The notes under the pieces were generated by a model that saw only the letters and a list, made by a program, of their open reading frames with translations, had not been told where the DNA came from and searched no databases. Shown here piece by piece: positions 9,172 to 17,823 of a stretch of DNA of 64,000 nucleotides. How positions within the stretch are numbered: the first letter of the stretch is position 1; every line of letters begins with the position of its first letter. Location: positions 202,482-266,481 of the forward strand of contig NZ_BMEU01000001.1 of NCBI RefSeq assembly GCF_014637085.1, written 5' to 3'. The translations under genes were made by a program, and so were the position numbers. The DNA comes from Comamonas phosphati (GTDB lineage Bacteria; Pseudomonadota; Gammaproteobacteria; Burkholderiales; Burkholderiaceae_C).

Positions 9172-10395
9172 ATGCGAGCTCTGTGGACCGTGGTGCACCG
9201 CTGGGTGGGCCTGTTTCTGGCGGCATTCCTGGTCATGGCCGGCCTCACGGGAGCGGTGCTCTCGTGGGAGCATGAAATCGACAACTGGCTCAATGCCGAC
9301 GTGCTGCACACGCCGGGGCGCGGCCCGCTGCAGACGCCGCTGCAGCTGGCGCAGGCCGTGCAGGCGGCCGATCCGCGCGTCGAAATCTCCTACATGACCC
9401 TGGGCCTGCGCGAGGGGGAGGCGGCCCCCTTCCTGGTGCGACCGCTGGTGGACCAGGGTACGGGAAAGCCCCATGCGCTGGGCTACAACACCGTGTTCGT
9501 GGACCCTGTGAGCGGCGCCATCACCGGCCACCGCGATGCGAAAAGCCTGGCCCTGAACTGGCGCAACCTCATGCCCTGGCTGCGCCATCTGCATGAAAGC
9601 CTGCTCAGCCCCACGTTCGCAGGCAGCGACCGCTGGGGCTACTGGTTCATGGGCGGCCTGGCGCTGCTGTGGCTGGCCGACAGCTTCTGGGCGCTGGTGC
9701 TGACCCTGCCGGTGAAGAAGAAAGGCGCTTCGGCCAGGGAGCAGGGCGCTGGCGGTAAATCCTGGTGGTTGCGCTGGCTGCCGTCCTGGCGCATACGCTG
9801 GGGCGCCGGCGCCTACAAGCTCAACTTCGACCTGCACCGCGCGGGCGGGCTGTGGATCTGGGGCGTGATCGTCGTCGTGGCCTTCACCTCGTTTTCGATC
9901 AACCTCTACCGCGAGGTCTTCTATCCCGTGATGAGCAAGGTCTCGACCACCACGCCGGGCCCGTACGAGACGCTGAAGCCCGCGCCTTTCGGCAGCTATA
10001 TCGAGCCCAAGATCGGCTTTGCCTCGGCGCTGGAGATTGCGCGCAAGGAGGCCGTGCGCCTGGGCATCAGGACGGAGGCTGGGGGCATCTGGTATGGCGG
10101 GGACTTCCCGTTCTACAACGTGTCTTTCTTCAATCCCGACGACGAGACCGGGGCCATGGGCATGGGGCTGTCCAACGTCTATGTGAGTTCGGAAAGCGGC
10201 GAGGTGCTGGGCAGCTACCGCCCCTGGCACGGCACGGGTGCCGATGTGTTCGTGCAGCTGCAGCTGCCCCTGCACAGCGGGCGCATCCTGGGCACCTTCG
10301 GTCGCGTGCTCATGTCCTTCGTGGGCGTGATGGTGGCCGTGCTTTCCATCACCGGCGTGGTGATCTGGTGGAAGAAACGTCGGGCCCGGCGGTGA
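9172..10395 (+). CDS. PepSY-associated TM protein (PiuB-like, iron uptake)
   Basis: This inner-membrane protein of about 407 residues belongs to the PepSY-TM family. The N-terminal helix carries HRWVGLFLAAFLVMAGLTGAVLSWEHE, and further helices lie near residues 160-180, 218-240 and 375-395. Periplasmic PepSY regions lie between them. The family commonly accompanies siderophore receptors and is thought to take part in ferric-siderophore reduction or release at the inner membrane. Only 12 nt separate it from the receptor stop, so the two form an operon and should share Fur control. The first in-frame start is GTG 9166; ATG 9172 is equally possible. Confidence 0.88.
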   Translation: MRALWTVVHRWVGLFLAAFLVMAGLTGAVLSWEHEIDNWLNADVLHTPGRGPLQTPLQLAQAVQAADPRVEISYMTLGLREGEAAPFLVRPLVDQGTGKPHALGYNTVFVDPVSGAITGHRDAKSLALNWRNLMPWLRHLHESLLSPTFAGSDRWGYWFMGGLALLWLADSFWALVLTLPVKKKGASAREQGAGGKSWWLRWLPSWRIRWGAGAYKLNFDLHRAGGLWIWGVIVVVAFTSFSINLYREVFYPVMSKVSTTTPGPYETLKPAPFGSYIEPKIGFASALEIARKEAVRLGIRTEAGGIWYGGDFPFYNVSFFNPDDETGAMGMGLSNVYVSSESGEVLGSYRPWHGTGADVFVQLQLPLHSGRILGTFGRVLMSFVGVMVAVLSITGVVIWWKKRRARR

Positions 10396-10401
10396 CGTGA
10401 C

Positions 10402-10505
10402 GCCCCCTGAGCGGCTGAGCTGCATCCCCCGAGGGGGACGCAACCCTCGCCGCGAGGCGGCTCTTGCTGGGTTGCCCTCGCTCAGGTCGTGCCGGTTTCA
10501 AGGGC
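10402..10505 (+). repeat. GC-rich gene-3'-end repeat, copy 2
   Basis: Just after the PepSY gene stop lies CCCCCTGAGCGGCTGAG, then ATCCCCCGAGGGGGACGC, then CTCGCCGCGAGGCGGCTCTTGCTGG. This is the same order of blocks as the copy at 3750, again immediately after a stop codon. Confidence 0.65.
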
Positions 10506-10563
10506 TGTGGTAGTGCATGGCCCCATGGATGGCTGATCCGAAATACGGCCCCCACGAACGACG

Positions 10564-10587
10564 AAGCCACCGAAAACGGTGGCTTTA
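10564..10587. terminator. Hairpin, possible terminator
   Basis: AAGCCACCG (10564-10572) and CGGTGGCTT (10577-10585) form a perfect 9-bp stem with an AAAA loop. The T-tract on the plus strand is short, so intrinsic termination would be weak. It lies between the PepSY gene and the convergent psiF-like gene. Confidence 0.4.
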
Positions 10588-10629
10588 AGAGAACTTCGCC
10601 TTGTGCGCAGCTTAAAAAACTGGCGTATC

Positions 10630-10715
10630 TCAACCCAGGGACACCGAGGAAGGGCCGCCCCGCACCGAAGGTGTCCTCCCCTTGGGGGAAGGTGCGAATC
10701 GCCTCAGGGGGCTCA
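10630..10715 (-). repeat. GC-rich gene-3'-end repeat, inverted copy
   Basis: Read on the minus strand, the block next to the psiF-like stop gives CTGAGCCCCCTGAGGCG, then CACCTTCCCCCAAGGGGAGGA, then GCGGGGCGGCCCTTCC. That is the same family as the copies at 3750, 10402 and 34755, but in the opposite orientation, matching the minus-strand gene it follows. The rest of the 10396-10712 gap holds only these repeats and the hairpin. Confidence 0.6.
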
Positions 10716-10991
10716 GTCCTTCTTCAGGCACTCGCTCATGAAAGCCTTGCGCTCGTCGCCCTTCTTGCCGGTTGCGTCGACGTTGCAGGACTTCATGCGT
10801 TCCTGCTGGCGCTTCTTGCCGTCGGACAGGCAGGACTTCATGAACTCCTTGCGTTCATCGCCTTTCTTGCCCGTTGCTTCGGTGTTGCACGTGCCCATCA
10901 GCTTCTGCTGGGCGGTCTGAGGCTTGTCGCCTGCGGCCATGCTCATGCTGCAAGCCAGGGAGACTACTGCCAGGACAACGAGTTTTTTCAT
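10713..10991 (-). CDS. PsiF repeat protein, periplasmic
   Basis: This small secreted protein of 92 residues has a signal peptide (MKKLVVLAVVSLACSMSMAA) followed by two PsiF repeats at about residues 31-58 and 66-92. Each has the pattern MxxCNxEATGKKGDERKxFMxxCL, with two Cys per repeat. The family is named from the E. coli phosphate-starvation-inducible PsiF, but its molecular function is unknown. I chose ATG 10991 because it begins the signal peptide; an in-frame extension to 11042 has no signal character. The adjacent inverted 3'-end repeat lies at its stop. Phosphate control here is only analogy, and I could not identify a Pho box. Confidence 0.85.
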   Translation of the reverse strand: MKKLVVLAVVSLACSMSMAAGDKPQTAQQKLMGTCNTEATGKKGDERKEFMKSCLSDGKKRQQERMKSCNVDATGKKGDERKAFMSECLKKD

Positions 10992-11190
10992 GATGGAGTG
11001 ATTTTGAAAACGCCGACAGCCGGCGCGTCGCCATTGCAGCACAGCTTCCTGGCTTTGCCTACGTGTTTGCGCCGCGCCTTGTAAAAATTTGCGATTCGCG
11101 GCGCCACCATGAGGGCTGACACGGCGGTTGCAAACGGCGAGTGGATAATGGGCAGCTTTTGTTTTCTACCCAGTTTGAAGGACGATTCGC

Positions 11191-12018
11191 GTGGATACTT
11201 TATTGCTGCTCAAGGCGGCCATCATGGGCATTGTGGAGGGCCTGACCGAGTTCCTGCCCATTTCCTCCACGGGTCACCTGATCCTGGCGGGCTCGCTGCT
11301 GGGCTTTGACGATGCCAAGGCCAAGGTGTTCGATATCGCCATCCAGACCGGCGCCATCTTCGCCGTGATCCTGGTCTACTGGCAGAAGATCCGAACCACG
11401 CTGGTGGAGCTGCCTTCCAGCCGCGAGGCACAGAAATTCGCGCTCAACGTCCTCATCGGCTTTCTGCCGGCCGTGGTGCTGGGCCTGCTGTTCGGCAAGT
11501 TCATCAAGGCCCATCTGTTCACACCCGTCGTGGTGGCCACGACCTTCATCCTCGGCGGCTTCATCATTCTGTGGGCCGAGAAGCGCCAGACCCGGGCCGT
11601 GCGCGTGCAGGCCGTGGAAGACATGAGCGCGCTGGACGCCCTGAAGGTCGGCCTCGTGCAGTGCCTGGCCATGATTCCCGGCACCAGCCGCAGCGGTGCC
11701 ACCATCATCGGCGGCATGGTGCTGGGCCTGTCGCGCAAGGCCGCCACGGACTATTCTTTCTTCCTGGCCATCCCCACGCTGATCGGCGCGGGCGTCTACA
11801 GCCTCTACAAGGAGCGCGCCTTGCTGAGCATGGCCGATGTCCCGCTGTTCGCCGTGGGCCTGGTGTTCTCCTTCATCAGCGCCTGGCTGTGCGTGCGCTG
11901 GCTGCTGCGTTATATCTCCAGCAACAGCTTTGTGCCCTTTGCCTGGTACCGTATCGCCTTCGGCATCATCGTGCTGGTCACGGCCTTCACGGGTGTGGTG
12001 AGCTGGCATGATGCCTGA
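11191..12018 (+). CDS. uppP: Undecaprenyl-diphosphatase UppP
   Basis: This integral membrane enzyme dephosphorylates undecaprenyl pyrophosphate, recycling the lipid carrier for peptidoglycan and other envelope polymers; overproduction gives bacitracin resistance. Both BacA-family signatures are present: [17 protein letters not shown] (residues 16-32, with the paired Glu residues) and PGTSRSG (163-169), along with about eight hydrophobic helices. The length of 275 residues is typical. The start is GTG, supported by AAGGA 8 nt upstream and by the family N-terminus. A hairpin terminator follows the stop. The gene stands alone, convergent with sixA. Confidence 0.95.
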   Translation: MDTLLLLKAAIMGIVEGLTEFLPISSTGHLILAGSLLGFDDAKAKVFDIAIQTGAIFAVILVYWQKIRTTLVELPSSREAQKFALNVLIGFLPAVVLGLLFGKFIKAHLFTPVVVATTFILGGFIILWAEKRQTRAVRVQAVEDMSALDALKVGLVQCLAMIPGTSRSGATIIGGMVLGLSRKAATDYSFFLAIPTLIGAGVYSLYKERALLSMADVPLFAVGLVFSFISAWLCVRWLLRYISSNSFVPFAWYRIAFGIIVLVTAFTGVVSWHDA

Positions 12019-12038
12019 GTGAAAAGCTCCGTATCAAT

Positions 12039-12065
12039 GAAAAGCCACCGTCAGGTGGCTTTTCT
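12039..12065. terminator. Bidirectional intrinsic terminator (uppP/sixA)
   Basis: AAAAGCCACC and GGTGGCTTTT form a 10-bp stem with the short loop GTCA. A-rich and T-rich flanks on the two sides would allow it to end both the plus-strand uppP transcript and the minus-strand sixA transcript. Confidence 0.8.
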
Positions 12066-12090
12066 ATTTGTGGTTGCGGCGCTCCGGACG

Positions 12091-12579
12091 CTACAGCAAG
12101 GGAGCGTCCAGCGTGACCTTCGATGGCGCGATGCCGCCACCGACATCGCGCCACGCTTTCGTGTCGTAGCGGAATTCGGCCAATGCGCAGGTGGGCATGT
12201 CGCAAGTTTCGCCCGATAGGCATCCCGCGAATTCGGAGATCTCGGGGTTGTGACCGAACAGCATCACGCAGTCGACCTTCTTGTCCAGCGACCGCACCAC
12301 GGCCAATATGACATCGGCTGTGCCGGCATACAGGCGCTCGTCAATGGCGATGTGCCGGAACTCGTAGCCGAGTTCGCGCGCGATGGCCTGTGCCGTGGCT
12401 AGCGCCCGAACCGCAGGGCTGGAAATGATGAGACCGGGCTTCACATGGTGCTTGGCCAGCCGCCGCCCCATCAGCAGAGCCTCCTTGCGGCCGCGATTGT
12501 TCAGGGGCCGCTCACGATCGGACAAGGCCGGATCGTCATGGACGGACTTGGCATGCCGCACCAGAAACAGCGTTTTCAT
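12091..12579 (-). CDS. sixA: Phosphohistidine phosphatase SixA family
   Basis: This 162-residue protein belongs to the histidine phosphatase superfamily. The catalytic LVRHAKS motif places the phospho-accepting His at residue 9; the second basic cluster (SSPAVRALATAQ) and the conserved GHNPEISEF with its second catalytic His follow. E. coli SixA dephosphorylates phosphohistidine on the phosphotransfer protein NPr/HPt domains; the substrate here is not known. I chose ATG 12579, which has a strong GGAGGAGG ribosome site. It converges on uppP and shares the terminator. Confidence 0.88.
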   Translation of the reverse strand: MKTLFLVRHAKSVHDDPALSDRERPLNNRGRKEALLMGRRLAKHHVKPGLIISSPAVRALATAQAIARELGYEFRHIAIDERLYAGTADVILAVVRSLDKKVDCVMLFGHNPEISEFAGCLSGETCDMPTCALAEFRYDTKAWRDVGGGIAPSKVTLDAPLL

Positions 12580-12750
12580 GGTCCACCTCCTCCGCCAAAA
12601 ACACCTGAGTCGCACCCGGCCGCAGACCCGGTTGCTGAGCCTGTCTGCGCATTGTGTCGCGGAGAGCAGCGCGTCCACGGCCGTGCGCCAATTTGTGGCA
12701 CTCAAAGAATGGGAGCTTGCATGGATTCTGCGGGCAATCAACGCCGAAAC

Positions 12751-12945
12751 TCAGCTGCTCCCGTGCCACTGCGAAGCGCAGGGGGCGGCCGAAGTGCCTT
12801 GTCGGGGGTACTCATGCTCCAGAGCCTCGATCTGCTGCAGGACAATGAAGAACTGGTTACCGAGTTCGGTAAAGCCGTATTTGACATGGGGCGGGCGTTT
12901 CATATCAACTACAGCGCCAGTCTCGACGATCTGAAGTAAGCGCCC
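12751..12945 (-). pseudogene. Truncated HxlR-family regulator (winged-helix remnant)
   Basis: A minus-strand frame contains VETGAVVDMKRPPHVKY, GFTELGNQFFIVLQQIEAL and EHEY. It resembles the C-terminal half of HxlR-type winged-helix regulators, where the typical form is GLV.R..YP.VPPHVEYSLTPLGR....L..L. The N-terminal half with the Cys and recognition helix is missing, and no ATG with a ribosome site begins this frame (the open frame starts at TTG 12954). I therefore call it a gene remnant. A 41-codon plus-strand frame (12810-12939) overlaps it and I consider it the shadow. The remaining gap (12580-12982) shows no other gene. Confidence 0.5.
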
Positions 12946-12982
12946 TTGAAACAAATGGGCGCTTTCTTTGGGGGCAGGCTGC

Positions 12983-13858
12983 TCAGGCCTTATGCATTCC
13001 CGCCGTCTGCGCCAGATTCAACAGCGCCCCTTCCATCGCCGCCGCCGTGGCCTCGGGCCGCTCCATGGGGAACAGGTGGCCGCCGTCCAGCATCATGACG
13101 CGGCCGCGCGTGATGCGTTCGGTCAGCTCCATGCCGACCTGGCGCATTTCCACCGAGGCGCGTCCGCCGATGAAGGCTGCCGGGCAGCGCAGCGGGTGGC
13201 GGCGCAGCTGGCTGGCGAAGTTGCTGGGCAGGGTGTTGTAGATGGCGGTTTCCACCTCGCGCGTGAACAGCAGCGTGCGCTTGCCGTCGGCATCGGCCAG
13301 GCCGCTTTCCACATAGTCCTGCAGCACTTGCGGATGCCATTGGGCAAAGGCCTTCTTGCCGCGGAAGTGCTGCAGCGCCTCGTCCGTGCTGGCCCAGGTG
13401 GTGCGGCGGCGCTGGCTGATCTTGCCGGGCGAGATGGAGCCCACGAGCTGGGTGCGCTTGGCCAGGTCCAGCGCGTTGGCCTTCCAGCCGCCGATCAGCG
13501 GCGAGTCGAGCATGAGCACGCCGCGCACCAGCTCGGGGTGGCGCGAGGCCGTCATGACGCTGAGCAGTCCGCCCAGCGAATGGCCGGCCAGGAACACGGG
13601 CTGACCCAGGCGCTCGGCCTCGGCGCGCACGAACTGGTGAAGCTGCTCCACCAGGTGGGGCCAGTTGTTGCTGACCGGGTAGCGCGGGTCGTGGCCGAAG
13701 CGTTCCACGCCGCGAACATCGATGCCGCGTTGCTGCAGCAGCGAGATCAGCAGCCGGTAGGTGGGCAGCGCAAAGCTGTTGGCGTGGGAGAACACCAGCG
13801 GCAGCGGCTTGCCGTGCAGGTATTGCGCAAGGTCTGCGGGCGTGCGGGGCTTGGTCAT
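12983..13858 (-). CDS. Alpha/beta hydrolase
   Basis: This cytoplasmic alpha/beta-hydrolase-fold enzyme has 291 residues. The nucleophile elbow is GHSLGG (residues 92-97, Ser94), a likely oxyanion-hole strand is LVFSHANSF (21-29), and the catalytic His lies in GGHLFPMERP near the C-terminus. There is no signal peptide. Substrate specificity (esterase, lipase or C-C hydrolase) cannot be assigned. It lies 59 nt downstream of mutS on the same strand and may be transcribed with it. Confidence 0.85.
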   Translation of the reverse strand: MTKPRTPADLAQYLHGKPLPLVFSHANSFALPTYRLLISLLQQRGIDVRGVERFGHDPRYPVSNNWPHLVEQLHQFVRAEAERLGQPVFLAGHSLGGLLSVMTASRHPELVRGVLMLDSPLIGGWKANALDLAKRTQLVGSISPGKISQRRRTTWASTDEALQHFRGKKAFAQWHPQVLQDYVESGLADADGKRTLLFTREVETAIYNTLPSNFASQLRRHPLRCPAAFIGGRASVEMRQVGMELTERITRGRVMMLDGGHLFPMERPEATAAAMEGALLNLAQTAGMHKA

Positions 13859-13917
13859 GGCAGGAAGGGGTCGCGCAGGTGCAATGAGCAGGTGGTGATT
13901 AGTTGCCGCCTTGAAAA

Positions 13918-16578
13918 TCAGGCAGCGCTGGCGCTCAGCTTCTTGAGCTGGTACAGCGCCTCCAGCGCCTCGCGCGGGCTCAAAGCATCGGGGTTGATAT
14001 CGGCCAGGGCCTGGGCCAGCGGGTTGTGGGCCGGGGCATCTGCCACCAGCTCCGGCGCGTCGAACAGGTTGACCTGCAGCTCGTCTTCGCCGGCCTTGGC
14101 CTCCAGGGCTTCGAGCGCATGGCGCGCATGGTGCAGCACGGCGGCCGGCATGCCGGCCAGCTTGGCCACCTGGATGCCGTAGCTGCGGCTGGCCGGGCCG
14201 GCCTGGATCTCGTGCAGGAACACGATGTCGTGCCCGGCCTCGGCCTCGGCCGCGCCCACGTGCACGTTGACGGCGGCCCTGGCCCGCGCGGGCAGCTCGG
14301 TCAGCTCGAAATAGTGGGTGGCGAACAGCGTGAAGGCGCGGGTCTTGTCGTGCAGCTGCGAGGCGATGCCGCTGGCCAGGGCCAGGCCGTCGAAGGTGCT
14401 GGTGCCGCGGCCGATCTCGTCCATCAGCACCAGGGAGTGGGGCGTGGCCGCGTGCAGGATCTGCGCGGCCTCGGTCATCTCCATCATGAAGGTGGACTGG
14501 GCATTGGCCAGGTCGTCGGCCGCGCCGATGCGGGTGTGGATGGCGTCGATGGGCCCCAGGCGGCAGCTGGCCGCCGGCACATAGCTGCCCACGCTGGCCA
14601 GCAACACGATCAAGGCCACCTGGCGCATATAGGTCGATTTGCCGCCCATGTTGGGGCCGGTGATGATCTGCATGCGCGTGTTGACGTTCATGCGCGTGTT
14701 ATTGGCGATGAAGCTGCCGCTGGAGGTCTCGGCCATGCGCGCCTCCACCACGGGATGGCGGCCGGCCTCGATCTCTATGCAGGGCTGGCTCACGAACTCG
14801 GGCTCGGCCCAGTTCAGCGTCAACGAGCGCTCGGCCAGCGTGCAGAGCACGTCGAGCGCGGCAATGGCCTGGGCCACGCGCGAGAGCGCGGGCACGTGGG
14901 GCTGGAGCCGGTCCAGCACCTGCTCGTAGAGGAATTTCTCGCGCTGCAGCGCGCGCTCCTGGGCCGACAGGGCCTTGTCCTCGAAGGCCTTGAGCTCTGG
15001 CGTGATGTAGCGCTCGGCGTTCTTCAGCGTCTGGCGGCGGCGGTAGCGCTCGGGCACCGCATCCTTGTAGCTGTTGGTGATCTCGATGTAGAAGCCGTGC
15101 ACCTTGTTGAACTGCACGCGCAGGTTCGGAATGCCGGTGAGCAGCTTTTCCTTGGCTTCCAGCTCCAGCAGGAACTCGTCGCAGTTGTTCTGGATGGCGC
15201 GCAGCTCGTCGAGCTCGGCGTCGAAGCCCGAGGCGATCACGCCGCCGTCGCGCACCAGGGCCGCGGGCTCTTCCATGATGGCCTGGGCCAGCAGCTCGGC
15301 GCAGCCCTCAGGCGGCACCAGGTCGATGAAGATTTGCGTCAGATAGGCCGCAGGCGCTTGCCCGGATTTCGCCAGCAGCTTCGCTTTCTGTAGCGTCTTG
15401 CCCAGACCCACCAGCTCGCGCGGGCGCACCTGGCGCAGCGCCGTGCGGGCCGTGATGCGCTCCACGTCGCTCACGCCCTTGAGCTCGGCGCGCAGCGCCT
15501 GCCAGGGCGCCGCCACGGCATGGCCAGCGCCGCGCAGCACGCGTATGGCTTCCAGGCGCTGCATGGCGCTCTTGCGGCTGCGCTCGGGCTCCAGCAGCCA
15601 GGCCTTGAGCAGGCGGCTGCCCATGCCCGTCATGCAGGTGTCGAGCAGCGAGAACAGCGTGGGCGAATCCTCGCCGCGCAGCGTCTTGACCAGCTCCAGA
15701 TTGCGGCGCGTGGCCAGCGGCAGGGCGATCAGCTCGTCGTCGCGCTGCACCTGGATGGCGTGGATGTGCGTGAGGTTGCGCCCCTGCGTGTGCTCGGCAT
15801 ACGAGAGCAGGGCGGCGCTGGCGGCGTGGGCCAGCGCCAGGTCCTCGGCCTCCCAGGCCTTGAGGCTGGCGGCGCCCAGCAGCTCCAGCAGCTTGCGCTC
15901 GCCCAGGCCCGCGTCGAACTGCCAGTCCGGGCGCGGCGACAGCGGGCAGGCGATGGAGCCGCCATGCTTGATGGCAATGAGGTTCTGCTCGAAGCGCTCG
16001 GTCACGCCGGCGCTGTAGATCACTTCGCTGGGCGCGATGCGCGACAGCCAGGCGCCCAGTTCGTCGGCCGCGCATTCGGCCATGTGGATGCGGCCTTGCG
16101 TCACCGCCATCCAGGCCAGACCCACGCGCTGGCGCCCCGCGGTATGCAGGGCCAGCAAAATGGCTTCGCTCTTGTCCGACAGCAGCTCGCTGTCCGTCAG
16201 CGTGCCGGGCGTGACCACGCGCACCACCTTGCGCTCCACGGGCCCCTTGCCCGCGCCGATCTCGCCGACCTGCTCGCAGATGGCCACCGATTCGCCCATC
16301 TTGATCAGGCGGCCCAGATAGTTTTCCAGCGCATGGAAGGGCACGCCCGCCATGGGAATCGGCATGCCGGCGGTCTGGCCGCGCGTGGTCAGCGTGATGT
16401 CGAGCAGGCGCGTGACTTTTTCCGCATCGCCGAAGAACAGCTCGTAGAAATCGCCCATGCGATAGAACACCAGCGTCTCGGGGTGGTCGGCCTTGAGCTG
16501 CAGATACTGCTGCATCATCGGCGTGTGCTGCTCGATGGGGGCGGCGCTAAGTGTTTGATTTATCCAGGAATCACTCAT
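13918..16578 (-). CDS. mutS: DNA mismatch repair protein MutS
   Basis: MutS recognises mismatches and small loops and starts methyl-directed repair with MutL. The 886-residue length is typical. Domain I carries the mismatch-wedging motif GDFYELF near residue 42. The connector, lever and clamp domains follow, then the ABC-type ATPase domain with Walker [10 protein letters not shown] (641-649), Walker [13 protein letters not shown] and the ATP-switch segment [13 protein letters not shown]. The helix-turn-helix and a short tail complete the C-terminus. It opens a minus-strand unit followed by the alpha/beta hydrolase, with a LysR gene further upstream on the same strand. Confidence 0.97.
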   Translation of the reverse strand: MSDSWINQTLSAAPIEQHTPMMQQYLQLKADHPETLVFYRMGDFYELFFGDAEKVTRLLDITLTTRGQTAGMPIPMAGVPFHALENYLGRLIKMGESVAICEQVGEIGAGKGPVERKVVRVVTPGTLTDSELLSDKSEAILLALHTAGRQRVGLAWMAVTQGRIHMAECAADELGAWLSRIAPSEVIYSAGVTERFEQNLIAIKHGGSIACPLSPRPDWQFDAGLGERKLLELLGAASLKAWEAEDLALAHAASAALLSYAEHTQGRNLTHIHAIQVQRDDELIALPLATRRNLELVKTLRGEDSPTLFSLLDTCMTGMGSRLLKAWLLEPERSRKSAMQRLEAIRVLRGAGHAVAAPWQALRAELKGVSDVERITARTALRQVRPRELVGLGKTLQKAKLLAKSGQAPAAYLTQIFIDLVPPEGCAELLAQAIMEEPAALVRDGGVIASGFDAELDELRAIQNNCDEFLLELEAKEKLLTGIPNLRVQFNKVHGFYIEITNSYKDAVPERYRRRQTLKNAERYITPELKAFEDKALSAQERALQREKFLYEQVLDRLQPHVPALSRVAQAIAALDVLCTLAERSLTLNWAEPEFVSQPCIEIEAGRHPVVEARMAETSSGSFIANNTRMNVNTRMQIITGPNMGGKSTYMRQVALIVLLASVGSYVPAASCRLGPIDAIHTRIGAADDLANAQSTFMMEMTEAAQILHAATPHSLVLMDEIGRGTSTFDGLALASGIASQLHDKTRAFTLFATHYFELTELPARARAAVNVHVGAAEAEAGHDIVFLHEIQAGPASRSYGIQVAKLAGMPAAVLHHARHALEALEAKAGEDELQVNLFDAPELVADAPAHNPLAQALADINPDALSPREALEALYQLKKLSASAA

Positions 16579-16787
16579 AACAAAAATTCAAATCAATCAC
16601 TTAGTTGGAATTGGGATAGCGGTCTGCCAGCCCATGGCTTGAATCTGCTGCGTCATCGGCTGTGGGCGCGGTCTTTCGCAAACTTCGCCGGAATTCGATG
16701 GGCGAAAGCGAAGCGGCTGCCAAAGGGGTGGACATTATTGTCCATGCACGAGCGACGGGGTGTTGCCGGCAGGCAGTTGTTACAGCG

Positions 16788-17714
16788 CTAGCTTTGGGCC
16801 GGCATGGTGAACTGGGGCTGTGCCGCGACCGGCCGGGCCGCGATCGGCTGGGTCGGTCCCGGCGGCTCCTGCGCTTCCTGGCGCGCAATCATGCGCAGCC
16901 CCTGGCGGGCGCGCGACAGGGCCTCCTCGTCGTGCTCGGCCGCATAGACCGCGCAGACCGCATGGGAGAACTGCGGCGCGTGGCTCACGGCGAAGAGCTC
17001 GCCGCTGGCGATGAAGGGCGCCACCGTGCCCGAACGGAAGTAACCGGCGCCGCCCACGGTCAGCAGATAGGTCAGGGCCAGCGGGCCCAGGGAGATGGCG
17101 ACCGGCGCATTGGGCAGCTCGGGGAAGGCGGCGCGGTGGCTGGCCGCAAAGCCCGGGCCCCAGTCCACGTAGATATAGCGCTCGGGGTCGAGCCGGCCGT
17201 CGGCGCTGCTGGTGACCATGACCAGCTTTTCCTCCAGCAGCAGCTCGCTGACCAGGCGTGCCCGCTGCGGCGGGCTGTAGAGCACGGCCATGTCGAGCGA
17301 GCCGTCCTCCACGCGGTCCAGCAGCCGGGCCGGCGCATCCACATCGGCGCGCAGCGCCACTTCGGGGCAGACATGATGCATCCAGACCAGCCAGTCGGCC
17401 AGCAGCGGGTGCCAGATGCTGGGCTCGCCGCCCACGCTGATGCCGTGCTCGCGCCCGGGCGGCAGCGCCACATGCTGGCGCGCGCGTTCCCAGCCCTGTA
17501 CCAGGCTGGCGGCATGGCGCACAAAGCGTTCGCCGGCCGGCGTCAGCCGGGCCCCGGCCTTGTTGCGCACGAACAGCGGCCGTCCCAGCTGCTGCTCCAG
17601 CGTGCGCACGCGGGCGCTGATGGCAGTCTGCGTCAGGTGCAGACGCTCGGCCGCCGCCACAAAGCTGCCGCTGTCGGTGATTTCGAGGAAGGTGCGGGCC
17701 AGATCGATGTCCAT
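16788..17714 (-). CDS. LysR-family transcriptional regulator
   Basis: This DNA-binding regulator has 308 residues. The N-terminal helix-turn-helix has the LTTR pattern (LARTFLEITDSGSFVAAAERLHLTQTAISARVRTLEQQLG), and a substrate-binding-like effector domain occupies about residues 90-280. The last 25 residues are Pro/Ala/Gln-rich and probably unstructured. It is divergent from the nitronate monooxygenase gene across a 109-nt AT-rich spacer, the classic LTTR arrangement, so that gene is its most likely target. The inducer is unknown. The 209-nt spacer to mutS shows no gene. Confidence 0.9.
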   Translation of the reverse strand: MDIDLARTFLEITDSGSFVAAAERLHLTQTAISARVRTLEQQLGRPLFVRNKAGARLTPAGERFVRHAASLVQGWERARQHVALPPGREHGISVGGEPSIWHPLLADWLVWMHHVCPEVALRADVDAPARLLDRVEDGSLDMAVLYSPPQRARLVSELLLEEKLVMVTSSADGRLDPERYIYVDWGPGFAASHRAAFPELPNAPVAISLGPLALTYLLTVGGAGYFRSGTVAPFIASGELFAVSHAPQFSHAVCAVYAAEHDEEALSRARQGLRMIARQEAQEPPGPTQPIAARPVAAQPQFTMPAQS

Positions 17715-17823
17715 GAGATGAATGCAAAATAATTGATATTAATTGGAATAATAATTCGTTTGTATGCATTGAATTGAGGGTCCATCATGGAGCTGTCTCT
17801 GTCATCCCAGCAGGAGTTCCCTC

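Noticed and set aside
12810-12939. 41-codon plus-strand frame ending SASLDDLK
   Set aside because: It overlaps the HxlR-like remnant, which has clearer family motifs.
14026-15393. 455-codon plus-strand frame opposite mutS
   Set aside because: Its composition is the typical antisense shadow of a high-GC gene; mutS is unmistakable.
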